Of a stretch of 64,000 bases of DNA, positions 1 to 10,399 are shown in pieces. Location: NCBI RefSeq assembly GCF_932294415.1, contig NC_065535.1, positions 11,564,282-11,628,281 on the forward strand, in the 5' to 3' direction. A program made the translations under genes and the position numbers. The notes under the pieces are model-generated. The model was not told where the DNA came from. It saw only the letters and a program-made list of their open reading frames with translations, and ran no database searches. The first letter of the stretch is position 1. Each line of letters opens with the position of its first letter. This stretch comes from Quercus robur. Taxonomy: Eukaryota; Streptophyta; Magnoliopsida; Fagales; Fagaceae.

Positions 1-1640
1 TAAATTGGTTTTTAAAAAAGCATTATTTATACACGTGTGTTTTATAAACTTGAAATATGGGTTGAGCAGTGAGCACACGTTTTTAGTTATAACCTTTTAA
101 AAAACAGAAAACAAAAAACCGCGCCACGATGAATGTTTGGTTGGGTGTATTTCGTTTCCTGTTTTCAAAAAAGCTTGAGAAAATAAGGGTGTTTTCTAAA
201 AAATTTCTTGTGCTTATCGCCCAGCTTGTCTGAAGTGTGCCGCTACCGATCTATTGCGTTCTCTCTCCACCCATCACCGCCGGTAAGCCCTCCTCTCCTC
301 CCATCAACCGATCAAATTGTTGTGTGTTTATAGTTTTTGCTCTATTGGGCATATATTGCATGTGTTTGGCATTTTCTCAATTTGGGTGAGAAATGATTTC
401 AGATTTGTACGATTACCTTTGTGCTATGGAGTTTTAACTTGTGAATAGTTTCGTTGGGGCTTGTGTGCATTTGGCCTCCTGAGTTTCATATATTTATATA
501 TATTTTTTATTCAAATGGTGGGTTTATGTTCATTTGTGAAAGGTGTTTTATTTTAGTTAAGGTTTGAGTGTTCTGCTCCCATGCTAGACTGTTTATTATT
601 TTGTGCTATTACCTTAGTTTGCAATTTCAATGTAACAATTAGCTGTTTGGTTCCTCTCTCTTATTGGCATTTTCTCAGTTAAAGAATTTCTACTAGGGTG
701 GTATACAATAACAACAACAACAACAAAACCTTAGTCTTAAATTTTTAAGGTCGACTATAAATCCTCAACAAATTAGTTAGGATCAACCACATGTATTATT
801 TTCCTTTATTCAATTATATCTGAAATCGTTATAGAGTAAGCATTCTTAAAACTTGCAGTTCATTAAATTCCAGACTTTTTATAACAAGTTCTTATGTTTT
901 AACATTGCCATCAATCCATGACTTTCCGTGCCCCCCAAATCTAGTTCAATATGTCATTACACACAAATGGGCTCAAGCCTGATGCACCATTAGGAGTTAC
1001 TTCTGCGTTTCAAATTTCTTTCTTCACTACAACATTTGAAGCTATTTGGTATGAACTCCGCTTGGCATTGCACGTAGATCCCCAACACATAAAAAATCAA
1101 AATTTCCAAACTGAAAATTACACAGTGAGTCAGTGAGTAACAGCTAAACATGTTCTCCATGTTTTCGTTACTCTAATCATTACTCCTTTGTGCTGGCGGT
1201 TTGACTACCTTCATAATTTTTTTTTATTTTTTTTATTTTATTTTAAATCTAATTGCCACTGAAATTCAATGATTTATGTGAATGCACAATGCTCCCACAG
1301 CTGCAGTTTGGGGGCCTGGGAAGCTGCATCAATGAATTGGGTGATTTTCATCATGTAAGATTTTTAGATTTTAAAATATTGTGAATATGTTCATACATGC
1401 ACAAACTTGCAAAACTATAATGTATTTATTTGGTGTATGCAGCCTGTATGTGTTTTGAGTGTTACATGTGTTTTCATGTAATTTATATGTTGTTTTATTG
1501 AATGGAGGATGGTTTGAGCCTGAATTTCGTAGATTAGTTGTGGACTGGCTGATTCATGGGTGGCCATGAAAATGTCTGGTTTGGGTATATGTTAAGTTTT
1601 TACTAATGCCTCTTGTTGAATGGATGTCAAAGTATTGAAT
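1..1640. other. Non-coding leader region upstream of the Myb/SANT-like pseudogene
   Basis: No coding sequence could be supported here. A pyrimidine-rich stretch with a possible splice donor (CCGGTAAGCC, about 280-290) looks like the end of a 5' untranslated exon, followed by T-rich intron-like sequence up to the Myb/SANT-like remnant. The ORF at 951-1136 has no recognisable homology or codon character and is taken as chance. This is inference from composition and one splice-like site. Confidence 0.3.
706..805 (-). mobile_element. 3' tail scrap of an RTE-clade LINE (or SINE sharing that tail)
   Basis: The plus strand reads (ACA)n followed by ACCTTAGTCTTAAATTTTTA and then GGTCGACTATAAATCCTCAA. 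On the minus strand this is a diverged form of the tail common in plant RTE-type LINEs: GACCCCAAAATTTTGGGACT, then AAGGC, then (TTG)n. Only the last ~100 bp are present, which fits a heavily 5'-truncated insertion. No coding part or clear target duplication is visible. The family is named from memory of the tail motif. Confidence 0.45.
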
Positions 1641-1724
1641 GACTTTGGCTTAGATACGTGGCTTTTCCTGATTAATGATCAACATGGTCATAGTGTTAGT
1701 GAGACTAATATGTTCTAAATATAG

Positions 1725-2693
1725 ATGGCAACTGGATTTTATGAAACAGAAGATGCTAAGATTTGGCCTGCAAAGCTTGAAAAGTTTTTTTATAGACATT
1801 ATGGTGAAGGAAATGCACAAAGGAAATATGCGAAGGGGCATTTTTAAACATATAACTTGGTGCAAAATTTTAGAAGAACTGAATGAATGGGGTAAGCAAT
1901 CTTTCAAATTGAAACAAGTTAAAGCCACATTTAATAGACTTAGGCAAAAATACTGTGTTTTTTCTCAACTCATACAACAAAATGGGTTTGGTTGGGATGC
2001 TGAGACAAATGCTGTTATCACAAGTCATAAAGCTTGGGAAAGTTATCTTCAGGTAAGTAATGTATCTTACATTCCATAAACCATTTTGTGGTTTGCAAAC
2101 CCTCATGCTGAGAAATTCCAAGAGATGGGTTGCGAGCACTTTATGTTGTTGGGAATTCTCTTCAACAGAATAGCTACCATGGGTGTATTGGCTATTTCTT
2201 CTAACGAACCTGTACCAGACACAGATGAGGAGCGTGAGCTTGATGAGGAGTATCTCAATGCAATCTATGTTGATGTGGATCTTGATAGTCCAGATGGCCA
2301 TCAGAAGAAAGTGAGTCAGAAGCGCACCACACGTAGTGGGAAGCGTCCTATGCATTTAGAGACCAGGGTAGGAAGCGTTCTAGGAAAGCTGATAGCTGTA
2401 GTCAATTTACCGATGCAATTAGGGCATTTTCCGAGTGTTCTAAGTTAAGATCGGAAGCAAGGGTAGCCATGATGAAGGAAAAGGAAAAATGTAAGCAGCA
2501 GGAGGGTAAATCTGTGACCCCATACGATGAATATTCCCTTCCCAACTGTGTGATTGCACTCAAGAACCTTGGTGCTATTGACGACAATACCAACAGGTTG
2601 GCCATGGATAAATTTGTTTCAGCAGACTGGAGAGAGATATTCATGAGTATGTCTAATGCTAGGAAGAAGGCTTGGTTGGATTGTCTTAAGTAA
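1725..2693 (+). pseudogene. Myb/SANT-like domain protein (L10-interacting MYB type), decayed
   Basis: The region encodes, in pieces, a plant Myb/SANT-like DNA-binding protein of the family often annotated as L10-interacting MYB domain-containing protein, related to the DNA-binding protein of PIF/Harbinger transposons. The N-terminus (MATGFYETEDAKIWPAKLEK from 1725) runs to a T-run at 1784-1790, where the frame changes. The domain core continues (TWCKILEELNEWGKQSF, then GWDAETNAV) to about 2052. A GTAAGT donor follows, but no convincing acceptor lies before the next conserved block (NPHAEKFQEMGCEH, from about 2096). A second frame change falls near 2365, after SGKRPMHLETR; the C-terminal block (RKADSCSQFTDAIRAF, then KKAWLDCLK) is in the new frame. 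With two frameshifts and a missing acceptor I call it a pseudogene; unseen introns could explain part of this. Its order of blocks matches the family full length. Confidence 0.7.
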
Positions 2694-2759
2694 ACTGGTG
2701 CACAGGACTTCATTTTGAGCAAGATCCTGGATATATTTTTTAGCCAATGATGTAACATT

Positions 2760-4340
2760 TTCTGAATCTATTTTCATACAATTTTTAGCATCATGTTTTT
2801 TATTTACTCCTTGCTAAGTTTTTTTTTGGCTGGGTCTCTGCCTTCTTTGAAAAAGCATGCTCATTATTGTGGCCTGTGGGTTACATAACTTGCATTTGAG
2901 AATTATTTATGTTGGATGAGGTTGCAATTTCTGGAGAAAAGGAAGGAATTTTTTACTAGCTATTTTATTTATGTGATGTCATACTTTAAAGTCTCTGCCA
3001 AAGCAAAGTAGGCAATTTATTGTGGGGTGTCCATGTAAAATTTCTCGTGAACACTACTCTGCACTTTCATTCTGGGAACTTAGCAATTAATATCAACATA
3101 ACTGATGGACAGACTCACAAACCTACTAGCAATGAGCTTTTCATATCATCTACTACAGTTTTCATGAAAGTCACTAGTTCCTGAACATGTCTCTGAACCA
3201 GTTACAATGCTTGTCAATGCCAACATTGTCTGCACTACTTTCTGTACATGACTCCAAATAGCTTCCCTAATGACCCAGATGATTGCAGTGGTCTTACACT
3301 CATATTACATGACAAGTATTATTATTTCATCATAAATTACAAAAGATAGATGAAAGACAAACTCAAATCAGCATGACAGATTTGGCTTAGGTATGTGGTA
3401 TGCTTTTTTGTAGAAAATCTTTTGTGATTTTGAACTTTTCTTTCATTCATACCTTATGCTCATGCCTAAATCATTTAACAGAAAACATGAGAGAGATCAT
3501 CCCCAAACTGACATTACAATGCTTCAAGGTCAAGTTAAACTCAATATCAGAGTAATTAAATCCAATTCACCATTATCTATAAACGAATTCTCTATTTCTC
3601 ATTCTTTAAACATGAGTCAAAATCCATCACTTACTGTGACCTATTTACAAATAGGTTCCAAGCATCATTCACTAACAATTTAAAGGGGAAAATCTTTATT
3701 AAAAAAAAAAAAAAAAAACACTATATTTACAAATAGGTTCCAAGCACCATTCACTAACAATTTAAAGGGGAAAATCTTTATTTAAAAAAAAAAAAAAAAA
3801 AAAAACACTATAGTTTTATACATGTTGCAAATTAAACCTACACTTTTTATTATTTCAATTTAAACCCTGCACTTTCAAACTTGTGACAATCAAACCCCTC
3901 ACAGGAAAAAAAACTAAAAAGTATTGCTTTGTTCAACCCATATAGGCATAGCTCATCGTTTTATTTCCTCACTTTAGAATGCGGGGAAAACTTTACCATA
4001 AAGATAAAAACCTCTATAGAAAGCATTAAAGTTCTCTCTTCTTTGAGTTCAACATAAAACACCACCGAGGTAACGTGCCTTATTAGTGCCTAAAAGGAGT
4101 GAATAGAAACTACAGACCTTCTAATTTATGCATTTCTTTCAAGGCCATTGAACTTTTTGTTGGTAAGAAATAGTGGTTTAACCGGGTGAGAGTGGTCTTA
4201 ATTGTCACTCTAGTAAAAGTCTTGGGTTTAAATTGGCACAATAAAAAATATAGGGTTGTTTTTGAAAATTTCCGAAATTTAAAAAACCATAGCTAGACAC
4301 TAGTGAATGAAAGGTGTGAATCGTGATCTGAGGGTGCGAA
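2760..4340. other. Spacer with poly(A) runs and the upstream copy of a flanking direct repeat
   Basis: No gene is seen. About 3190-3965 resembles 6310-7115 downstream of the TMEM42-like gene (see the repeat entries). Within it, about 75 bp is tandemly doubled: the block starting TTTACAAATAGGTTCCAAGC occurs near 3645 and again near 3726, each followed by an A-run. The ORF at 3456-3683 lies in the repeat and is not credible as a gene. The last 80 bp before 4345 probably hold the promoter/5' UTR of the TMEM42-like gene; no clear TATA box was found. Confidence 0.4.
3190..3965 (+). repeat. Direct repeat, upstream copy, flanking the TMEM42-like gene
   Basis: Several blocks match 6310-7115 in the same order and orientation: CAGTTACAATGC, CTCCAAATAGCTTCC, GATTGCAGTGGTCTTA, CAAAAGATAGATGAAAGA, CAAGTTAAACTCAATATCAG, ATTCTCTATTTCTCATTCTT, ACAAATAGG and ATAGGCATAGCTCAT. 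Divergence is substantial, with indels, so the duplication is old. The copies are about 3.1 kb apart and bracket one gene. Confidence 0.7.
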
Positions 4341-4344
4341 TGCG

Positions 4345-6215
4345 ATGGAAGGTAGGAAGAGGAAAGGATACGCATGGGCGTTTTTAGCTGGGCTTACCGC
4401 TGCTCTTGCTGCCATTTCCGCTAAGCTATTCACCTCTCAGGTAACTTCTTTCATTCTTTACCCTATATTTCTCGGTCCAATTTTCTGTTCAGTCTCATTG
4501 GATTTCACTTTAATTCCATATATCTGGTCCAATTTATATTCTCTTTTATTCATTTCTTCATTTTTTGTGTGTTGTGAAGAAAAAAAAAAGTTAAATGGGC
4601 AAATCTTGTTGGTTGGTATAGTCTGTGTGAGACAATTCAACAAACATGAAGTGAGCAACAAAAACAAATATGACTAATAGAGGAACAATTGTTTTCAAGA
4701 ACACCAATATTCATGTATATACTGTATACAACATGTGCATTTGTGCATAACAATATTCACATGTATTGATATCTAACCAGTTCTCATTCATTTCCAAACA
4801 GTTTGTTAAATTTGGTCTTGTCATATTTTTCAATGTGACAATGTGGGGATGCTATGTGAACAGCCTCAAAGTTCTCTCATCTCTGCAGGCTACAGTGACA
4901 AACTTTGCTACAAACTTCCTCTCTTCAGGTCTAGCTGGGTTTTTTTTGTTTGAAGAAGCGTTATCGTTTAAGGTATACTATGGATAATTAGCTGATGGCT
5001 GCTTTAATAACAAATTGTTTCATTTTAGAGTCTCTAGATTTCTATTTTATATGCATAAAATACCTATTGCTCCTAACCATGGAATAGTTTCATTAAAGTT
5101 TATATACATGCAATGCTAGTTTTTTGTATGCAAATGATGAATGCACTCGATAAACTTCGTGATATATACACCCCCCTCGTTTTTTGTTTTTGTTTTCCTC
5201 TAGTTGTGACCGTGAATTAAATTATGGTAGAATCATGATGATAAGTGTGGAAAATGATTCAAGGTAACCAAAAGAAAGTGAACAAATGAACAAACATGTT
5301 TCTACACCAAGACTGGTTTTTGAGAGCTGCTTAACTGCTCAGGAGAATGGCAAGAATGCCCCTGAGTTATTTATGCAGTTGCTGCAAATCTGTGATGTTC
5401 CTATATGACACACTGACTTCCATTATTGAGAATGGTCAGTTATCTTCTGACCAAGTCTTATAAGATAATATGTTTTTACGCTATTCTTTGCTACTCCATT
5501 TAGGTTCTCTTGTATTATGTCCAGAATGGAGCTTGAGATGTTGGCTAGTAGAAATAACTATGGAAGGCATAGGCATTTGGTTTAGAGAGCTGCACTTTTG
5601 TGTATTACATAGAGCCTTTGATATGAGATACTTTATTATGCTGTTGATTGTGTGAAGCTTCCGATGCAAGTTCTCAAACCAGTTAGCTGTCTTCTATGTC
5701 TCCTAAATATTTTTTTCCCATGTTTTCTCTGGAATCCTTTGATAATTTACACTTTTTGTTTCTACTTTTGATGTTTCTCTGGTTTCCTTGAGATAGAGAA
5801 AGGCATAAAAAATTACTGATTGTTTAAATACGATAGTTATCTTCAAAATCTTATCAAGAGGTAATTAATGATTGATTTTAAGATGCTGGCTAGTTCCTAA
5901 CTTTAGTCACCAGTGGAGTTTTCAAGGTTACTGAAGATTCACTTTCCAGTCTTGAGCGATGGAGTTGCCAACACTTGCTATTGATTTCTTATCTTTGATT
6001 AGAAACGTTAGTATTAGTTAGTGATACTTAATTTGTATTGTTTATTCTTCTTATTTGGGGAGTTTTATTCTCCTCAAAACATTAGGTGCAATACTAAGAA
6101 AGCAATTCTGATGAGAAGGTATGTTTGACAGTGGTTTTCAGGTGCCCTTCTCATTGTAATTGGTGTACTTGTACTTAGTCGTTCAAGTGTTGAGAGGAAG
6201 GAAAGCACAGATTAG
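4345..6215 (+). CDS. TMEM42-like EamA/DMT-family small membrane protein (three exons)
   Basis: Three exons join in phase 0 to a 116-residue protein: 4345-4440 (MEGRKRKGYAWAFLAGLT...), 4802-4972 (FVKFGLVIFFNVTMWGCYVN...) and 6132-6215 (WFSGALLIVIGVLVLSRSSV..., stop TAG). All junctions are GT...AG. The predicted product has hydrophobic helices at about residues 9-29, 34-54, 62-82 and 86-105, with a basic N-terminus. It matches the plant single-domain EamA-like/TMEM42 proteins I remember, whose conserved core includes SSLQATVTNFATNFLSSGLA. The family belongs to the drug/metabolite transporter superfamily; its substrate is not established and none is inferred. The length is usual for this group. 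Intron 2 (4973-6131) contains no credible gene. The start is the first ATG in good context and gives the family's usual N-terminus. Confidence 0.88.
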
Positions 6216-6309
6216 AGGTTCAAAATGAAGGGTCTAAATCCCGCCTTGCTTTTGTTGTCAAAATTATATCTCATGTATAATTATGACTTTCAAATTGAAT
6301 TTGTTGCGA

Positions 6310-6734
6310 AGATCTCTGAAGCAGTTACAATGCAGTGCTTATCCATGCATGCCAACACTGTCTGCACTCTGTACAAGATTCCAAATAGCTTCCTAATGAC
6401 CCAGCTGATTGCAGTGGTCTTATTACATGACAACTATTATTAATAAATCATCATAAATTACAAAAGATAGATGAAAGAAAAACTCAAATCAGTTTGAGAG
6501 TCCACAAACAAATTCTCTATTTATAAGGATTTTGAGAACAATGACATTAAAATGCTCTAAGCTCAAGTTAAACTCAATATCAGAGAAATTATATCCAAGT
6601 CACCATCATCTACAAACAAATTCTCTATTTCTCATTCTTTAAGCATGAATCAAAATCAATCACTGTGCGGTATTAACAAATAGGCTCCAGGTACTACCTG
6701 CACTTTCTTTTCTTCTTCTTCTTCTTCTTCTTCT

Positions 6735-6767
<33 letters not shown>

Positions 6768-7115
6768 TTATTTATAAATATATATATATATATATATATT
6801 TTATAGGTAATAGATATTTTCATTAATAAAAAAGTACATCATGTTCACGATAATGAACAGATTGTACTTGAAACAAATACAAACAAATCAAAGAGAAACG
6901 AAAACAAATTGTAGGAAATCAAATACGGAAATACATTGTGTAGAACCCCAAATATGAGACCACCCAAACAATGTCCCAACTAACAAAGATTTCAAAAGAT
7001 CAACAAATTTCTCAACGTCCTCAAAAGTGCGGGTGCTTCGTTTCCTCCAAATTAGCTACATCAAACAGGCTAGCACCATATTCCAGACCGAATAGGCGTA
7101 GCTCATTGTTTTACC
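6310..7115 (+). repeat. Direct repeat, downstream copy, split by a LINE fragment
   Basis: This is the partner of 3190-3965. It starts about 100 bp after the stop of the TMEM42-like gene. Homology runs to about 6705 (CTGCACTTTC in both copies), is interrupted by the L1 fragment, and resumes for a short stretch near 7090 (AATAGGCGTAGCTCATTGTT versus ATAGGCATAGCTCATCGTTT upstream). The LINE therefore inserted after the duplication. Confidence 0.6.
6711..7088 (-). mobile_element. 5'-truncated L1-type LINE, 3' end with poly(A)/(GAA)n tail
   Basis: On the minus strand about 7066-6930 encodes RKRSTRTFEDVEKFVDLLKS then LLVGTLFGWSHIWGSTQCIS, then VFDF. This is the typical C-terminus of plant L1 ORF2 (…RTFED…F..SLLVGTLFGWS…). 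A short 3' UTR follows, then a (TA)n stretch and an A/GAA-rich tail (T/TTC-rich on the plus strand, 6711-6768). Everything upstream of the ORF2 C-terminus is missing, as usual for target-primed insertions. Confidence 0.75.
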
Positions 7116-7380
7116 ACCATAAACGGTAATGTCGTACTGCTAGTTCTACCTTGCTTTCCTTCTGTGCTAGTGAGAGAATTAATGTTACAAGATTTATGGT
7201 AGGACTTGTAGCAGCTTCTTGTGGTTTTTCTGTAGTGGATACGTGAGACTTGCTTCTTTCTGACGTCACTTCTTCCTGGCTCTCGTCTGTCTTTAGTTCT
7301 TGAGAGTTGTTTGTTGATGATGTTGCTTCTTTGTTGCTTTCTTCTTTCTTAGACTGATCATCTGCCTTCCCTTTTGTCAA
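7111..7380 (-). other. Unrecognised 89-codon ORF, low complexity, Ser/Lys/Glu-rich
   Basis: An ORF from ATG at 7380 down to 7111 encodes MTKGKADDQSKKEESNKEAT followed by more Ser/Thr/Glu/Lys-rich sequence, then a hydrophobic segment (NLVTLILSLAQKE). I do not recognise it. It could be one exon of a dead gene or chance. Its base composition is somewhat more GC-rich than the flanks, the only hint of past coding. No promoter or splice context was convincing. Confidence 0.2.
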
Positions 7381-7534
7381 TACTTACTAATTGATGTAAT
7401 ATGCTGGACATAACGACCACCGAATTTATAGAGTGAGCTCCAAGTGACTTCGCCAGATCATTTTCCTAGGAAAGTAAGAAAGAGGAAAACGAAATCAATG
7501 TGTACAATGTGTTTATAGGTATACAAAAATATAA

Positions 7535-7790
7535 GAAATATATATGGTTCCTTTTGAAGATGTCTTGAAAAGATGCAATGCCGCCAATACGTAGCGTTTA
7601 AGTTTTACTTAATTATTTTAATTAGTAAAAATCTCTTTTGGTCAAATGATGGATCTAAAATCGAATTCAATTTGTGCCCAAAAAAAAACATATGGTTTTT
7701 TTTTTGAATTGATGATAAATAATAATCATCACGAACCAAACACTTCCAATCTATTGTTTTATTTTTTATTTTTTAAAGTTATCTAATAAG
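7535..7790 (+). repeat. Dispersed repeat also present in both 1.7-kb tandem units
   Basis: This stretch (GGTTCCTTTTGAAG, TTGAAAAG, ATTTTAATTAGTAAAAATCT, GGTCAAATGA, TTGATGATAAATAATAATCA) matches in order 16495-16715 and 18205-18440. It is the third, most diverged copy of a roughly 0.22-kb AT-rich element in the window. A degenerate tRNA B-box-like string (GATCAAATCTC/GATCGAATCTC) occurs in the other two copies, but no A box is convincing, so it is left unclassified. Confidence 0.5.
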
Positions 7791-7873
7791 CAAAGTGAAA
7801 AGGTTCATATAATATATATCTATATATATATATATATTCAAATATAAGAATTGTGTATATATATATATTCAAA

Positions 7874-8857
7874 TATAAGAGTTACACAATTTTTAAACCA
7901 TTGATTCTTATTAAATCTAATGATAAATAGAAAGTAATGTTCATTAACTCTCTCCAGCCATCTTATTAAATGTTTTGTCCCTCAACAGAAAATTCATAAA
8001 CTTTCCTTTCTTTACTCTAATTTCCCACCTCATTTTTCATATAATTCATTTCTATCCATGTACAACATAAACGTATATATCCCACCTCAATTGATCTCCA
8101 TGGCACTTGGCAAGCTCCAAAAATTACTCCAAAACTGGTATAGGCGTATAGCGCTCTCAAATGATAAGATCTCTTTTGGGGTTTGTATCATAGACTTGCT
8201 CAACGAGCTCTGGGACCGTGTCTAGGTTGGTGATGGAGGCAATGGTATCGATAGCAAAAAATCAGAGAAAGAACTAGATGGAACTCAGGGATGTCATTTT
8301 TGTTGATGAAAAATCTCTGTATGCTTGTTCAAAACGTGTTGGATTTATTCACTTAAAGATCGTTTAATGAAAATATGAAGGATTGTTTTCAAGGTATTGT
8401 TATGCATCTCACAGCTGATTGTAGTCTTTCTTGATGTGAAAGCATTACCCTCTAAAATTTTTGATAAGATAGAGCACATCTCATTGAAATCACTCTTTCC
8501 CATCAAATGAAAATTTGAAAATAGTCTTGGTTAAATTTGGATACATTTTGGAGATAGGAGCAATCATCAACATATTATTAGCACACAACACGTTTAGAAG
8601 GCTACTCGGCTTTCACATCACATGAATCTGCAACAAAGCTAATCTTCAGAAGAGATAGAAACATGTGATGTGCCAAAAACTAATCATCCATGTGCTGTTT
8701 AATGAGGTTTGGAGTAATAAATAAGGGAAGAGAAACAAAAGTGATATTCATTAGGTAAATGAGGTGTAAAAAACATTAGCATTTAATGCTGTTTTTTTTT
8801 TTTTAACCATTAGATCTAATGAAAATCTATGGTTTAAAAAATGTGCAACTCTTAAAG
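7874..8857. mobile_element. Non-autonomous DNA element, ~1 kb, with ~48-bp terminal inverted repeats
   Basis: The left end (7875 onward: AAGAGTTACACAATTTTTAA then ACCATTGATTC...AAATCTAATG) is the inverted match of the right end (8808-8857: AGATCTAATGAAAATCTATG then GTTTAAAAAATGTGCAACTC). The interior has no transposase homology. A similar end sequence (AAGAGTTACATATTTTTTAA) occurs alone near 9411, indicating a second, partial family member. No target duplication could be fixed because another MITE abuts the right end. Confidence 0.55.
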
Positions 8858-9309
8858 CATCCGTAGCAGCTGTTGTAAAAATTATGTCATTTTACCACAT
8901 CAAAAGCCTACTTTATTATTTTACCACATCATTTTACAATATCTCATTTATCAGATGTTCTATATTTTTACCACTTCATTTAAATATTATTTCTTAATTC
9001 TTATTTTAAAACCTAGGACTGTAGCCACAGATGGGGATTGGGGACTGTAGCCACAAATGTCACAAAATTAAAAGCTTAGAACATGGGGACTGACCGACTG
9101 ACAGAGAAAGAGGAATAAAAAAATAAAAAAAATCATATGCCACAGATTTCCGTACCGTGCCATATATATGATGACACTGTAGCATGTTGTAAAAATTATG
9201 AGATTTAGAAAATCTGATATTTGGTGTTTTTTGGTGTTTGGTGTGTTAAATGTGCCAAATATTTGGCATTTGGCACATTTAGCACATCTAGTGTGGGTGC
9301 TCTTAAGAA
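8852..9309. mobile_element. MITE-like element with GAGCACCC/AGCATCC ends
   Basis: The left end reads CTTAAAGCATCCGTAGCAGC; the right end, inverted, reads CTTAAGAGCACCCACACTAG. The interior is AT-rich with repeats of the TTTACCACATCA type at left and TTGGCATTTGGCACATTTAG at right; no ORF. The ends recall the GAGCATC-CA ends of hAT-like MITEs. The target duplication is ambiguous (possibly CTCTTAA on both sides). Confidence 0.5.
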
Positions 9310-10385
9310 GGGGAAATTATTGTGTATTCCGGAGTACCATAAATACGTACTCTAACTTAAACCTATCTTATCTATGAGATGGATTCAAGTTACACATGTT
9401 GTAACTCTAAAGAGTTACATATTTTTTAAACTATTGGATTTAAGTAAATCCAACTGTCAAAAAAAGATCCTCATTAATGCTAATATTTTGATTATAATCT
9501 CATTAATTATATCTCATTTATTATATTTTATATCTATCTTTAAACCTAAAAAAAAGTATTATATTTGACTCTCTCTATCTCTTTCTCCTCCACCGTTGTT
9601 CCACCTCCATGGATAGATTACCGGCAGAAGAAGGAAAAAAATAAAAATAAATAACTGTTGAACACTGACATTAGAGGTTTGTGAGAAGGAAAACAAAAAT
9701 GAAAACAAAGAAAAAGAGATAGAGAAGGAAAACAAGTAAATGCAAATAGAAAGCAAGAACTTGGATTAATCAATAGAAAAGTTTCAACAGATTCTGACAA
9801 ATGCGTAACTTTTCATGATTTTCCCCTTGGAAACTTTGAAGATTCCTTATATTATTGCTCAGAATGTTGGCCAAATAGTTCTTCAACACAAGCAGTGCTA
9901 TGCCAGTATAATTATTTGTGATGTTGTAAAACTTTGTCCCTCTTCTCAGTACTCATGAACAAAATGGCATAAATACAGTTTTAAAATCGATTCTGCCAGT
10001 CATAGCTTGCCGCCATGTGTCAGCGCTCAGCATATAATAATCAGATGAGATATAAACAACGGAAAATTCTATGGAACACACTTGAACAGTTAAAATTAGA
10101 AAAGTTTGTACCGTGTACCATAGAATTCTTCAATTTACATACAGTAACATGCATGTTCTCAACTGTCACGGCTTGGGATATTGATAAAAACAAGTGAGTG
10201 TTCCTTTCAATTTCAGTGTTCTGCTGTTTGTTTGTTTGTTTTGTTTTTTTTTTTTTTCCTACCGGCAACCTATCCATAGAGGTGGAACAAAGGTGGAGGA
10301 AAAAGAGACAATGAGAGAAACGTAGAGAGAGAGTCTGACGTAGGAGAAATTATAAGGTCCACATGGTGGACAAGTAACGTAATTC
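9306..10385. mobile_element. Inverted-repeat element or nested debris with GAGA-rich arms
   Basis: About 9556-9640 (ACTCTCTCTATCTCTTTCTC, CTCCACCGTTGTTCCACCTC, CATGGATAG, TTACCGGCAG) is an inverted match of about 10258-10345 (CTACCGGCAACCTATCCATA, GAGGTGGAACAAAGGTGGAG, then GAGA-rich). The arms enclose about 600 bp with no recognisable gene; the ORFs at 9559-9800 and 10015-10277 lie in or near these arms and are taken as chance. Outer limits are approximate. Confidence 0.45.
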
Positions 10386-10399
10386 ACTATTCCACTATT

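Noticed and set aside
1870-2355. A 161-codon minus-strand ORF opposite the Myb/SANT-like region.
   Set aside because: It is the antisense shadow of the recognised Myb/SANT-like blocks.
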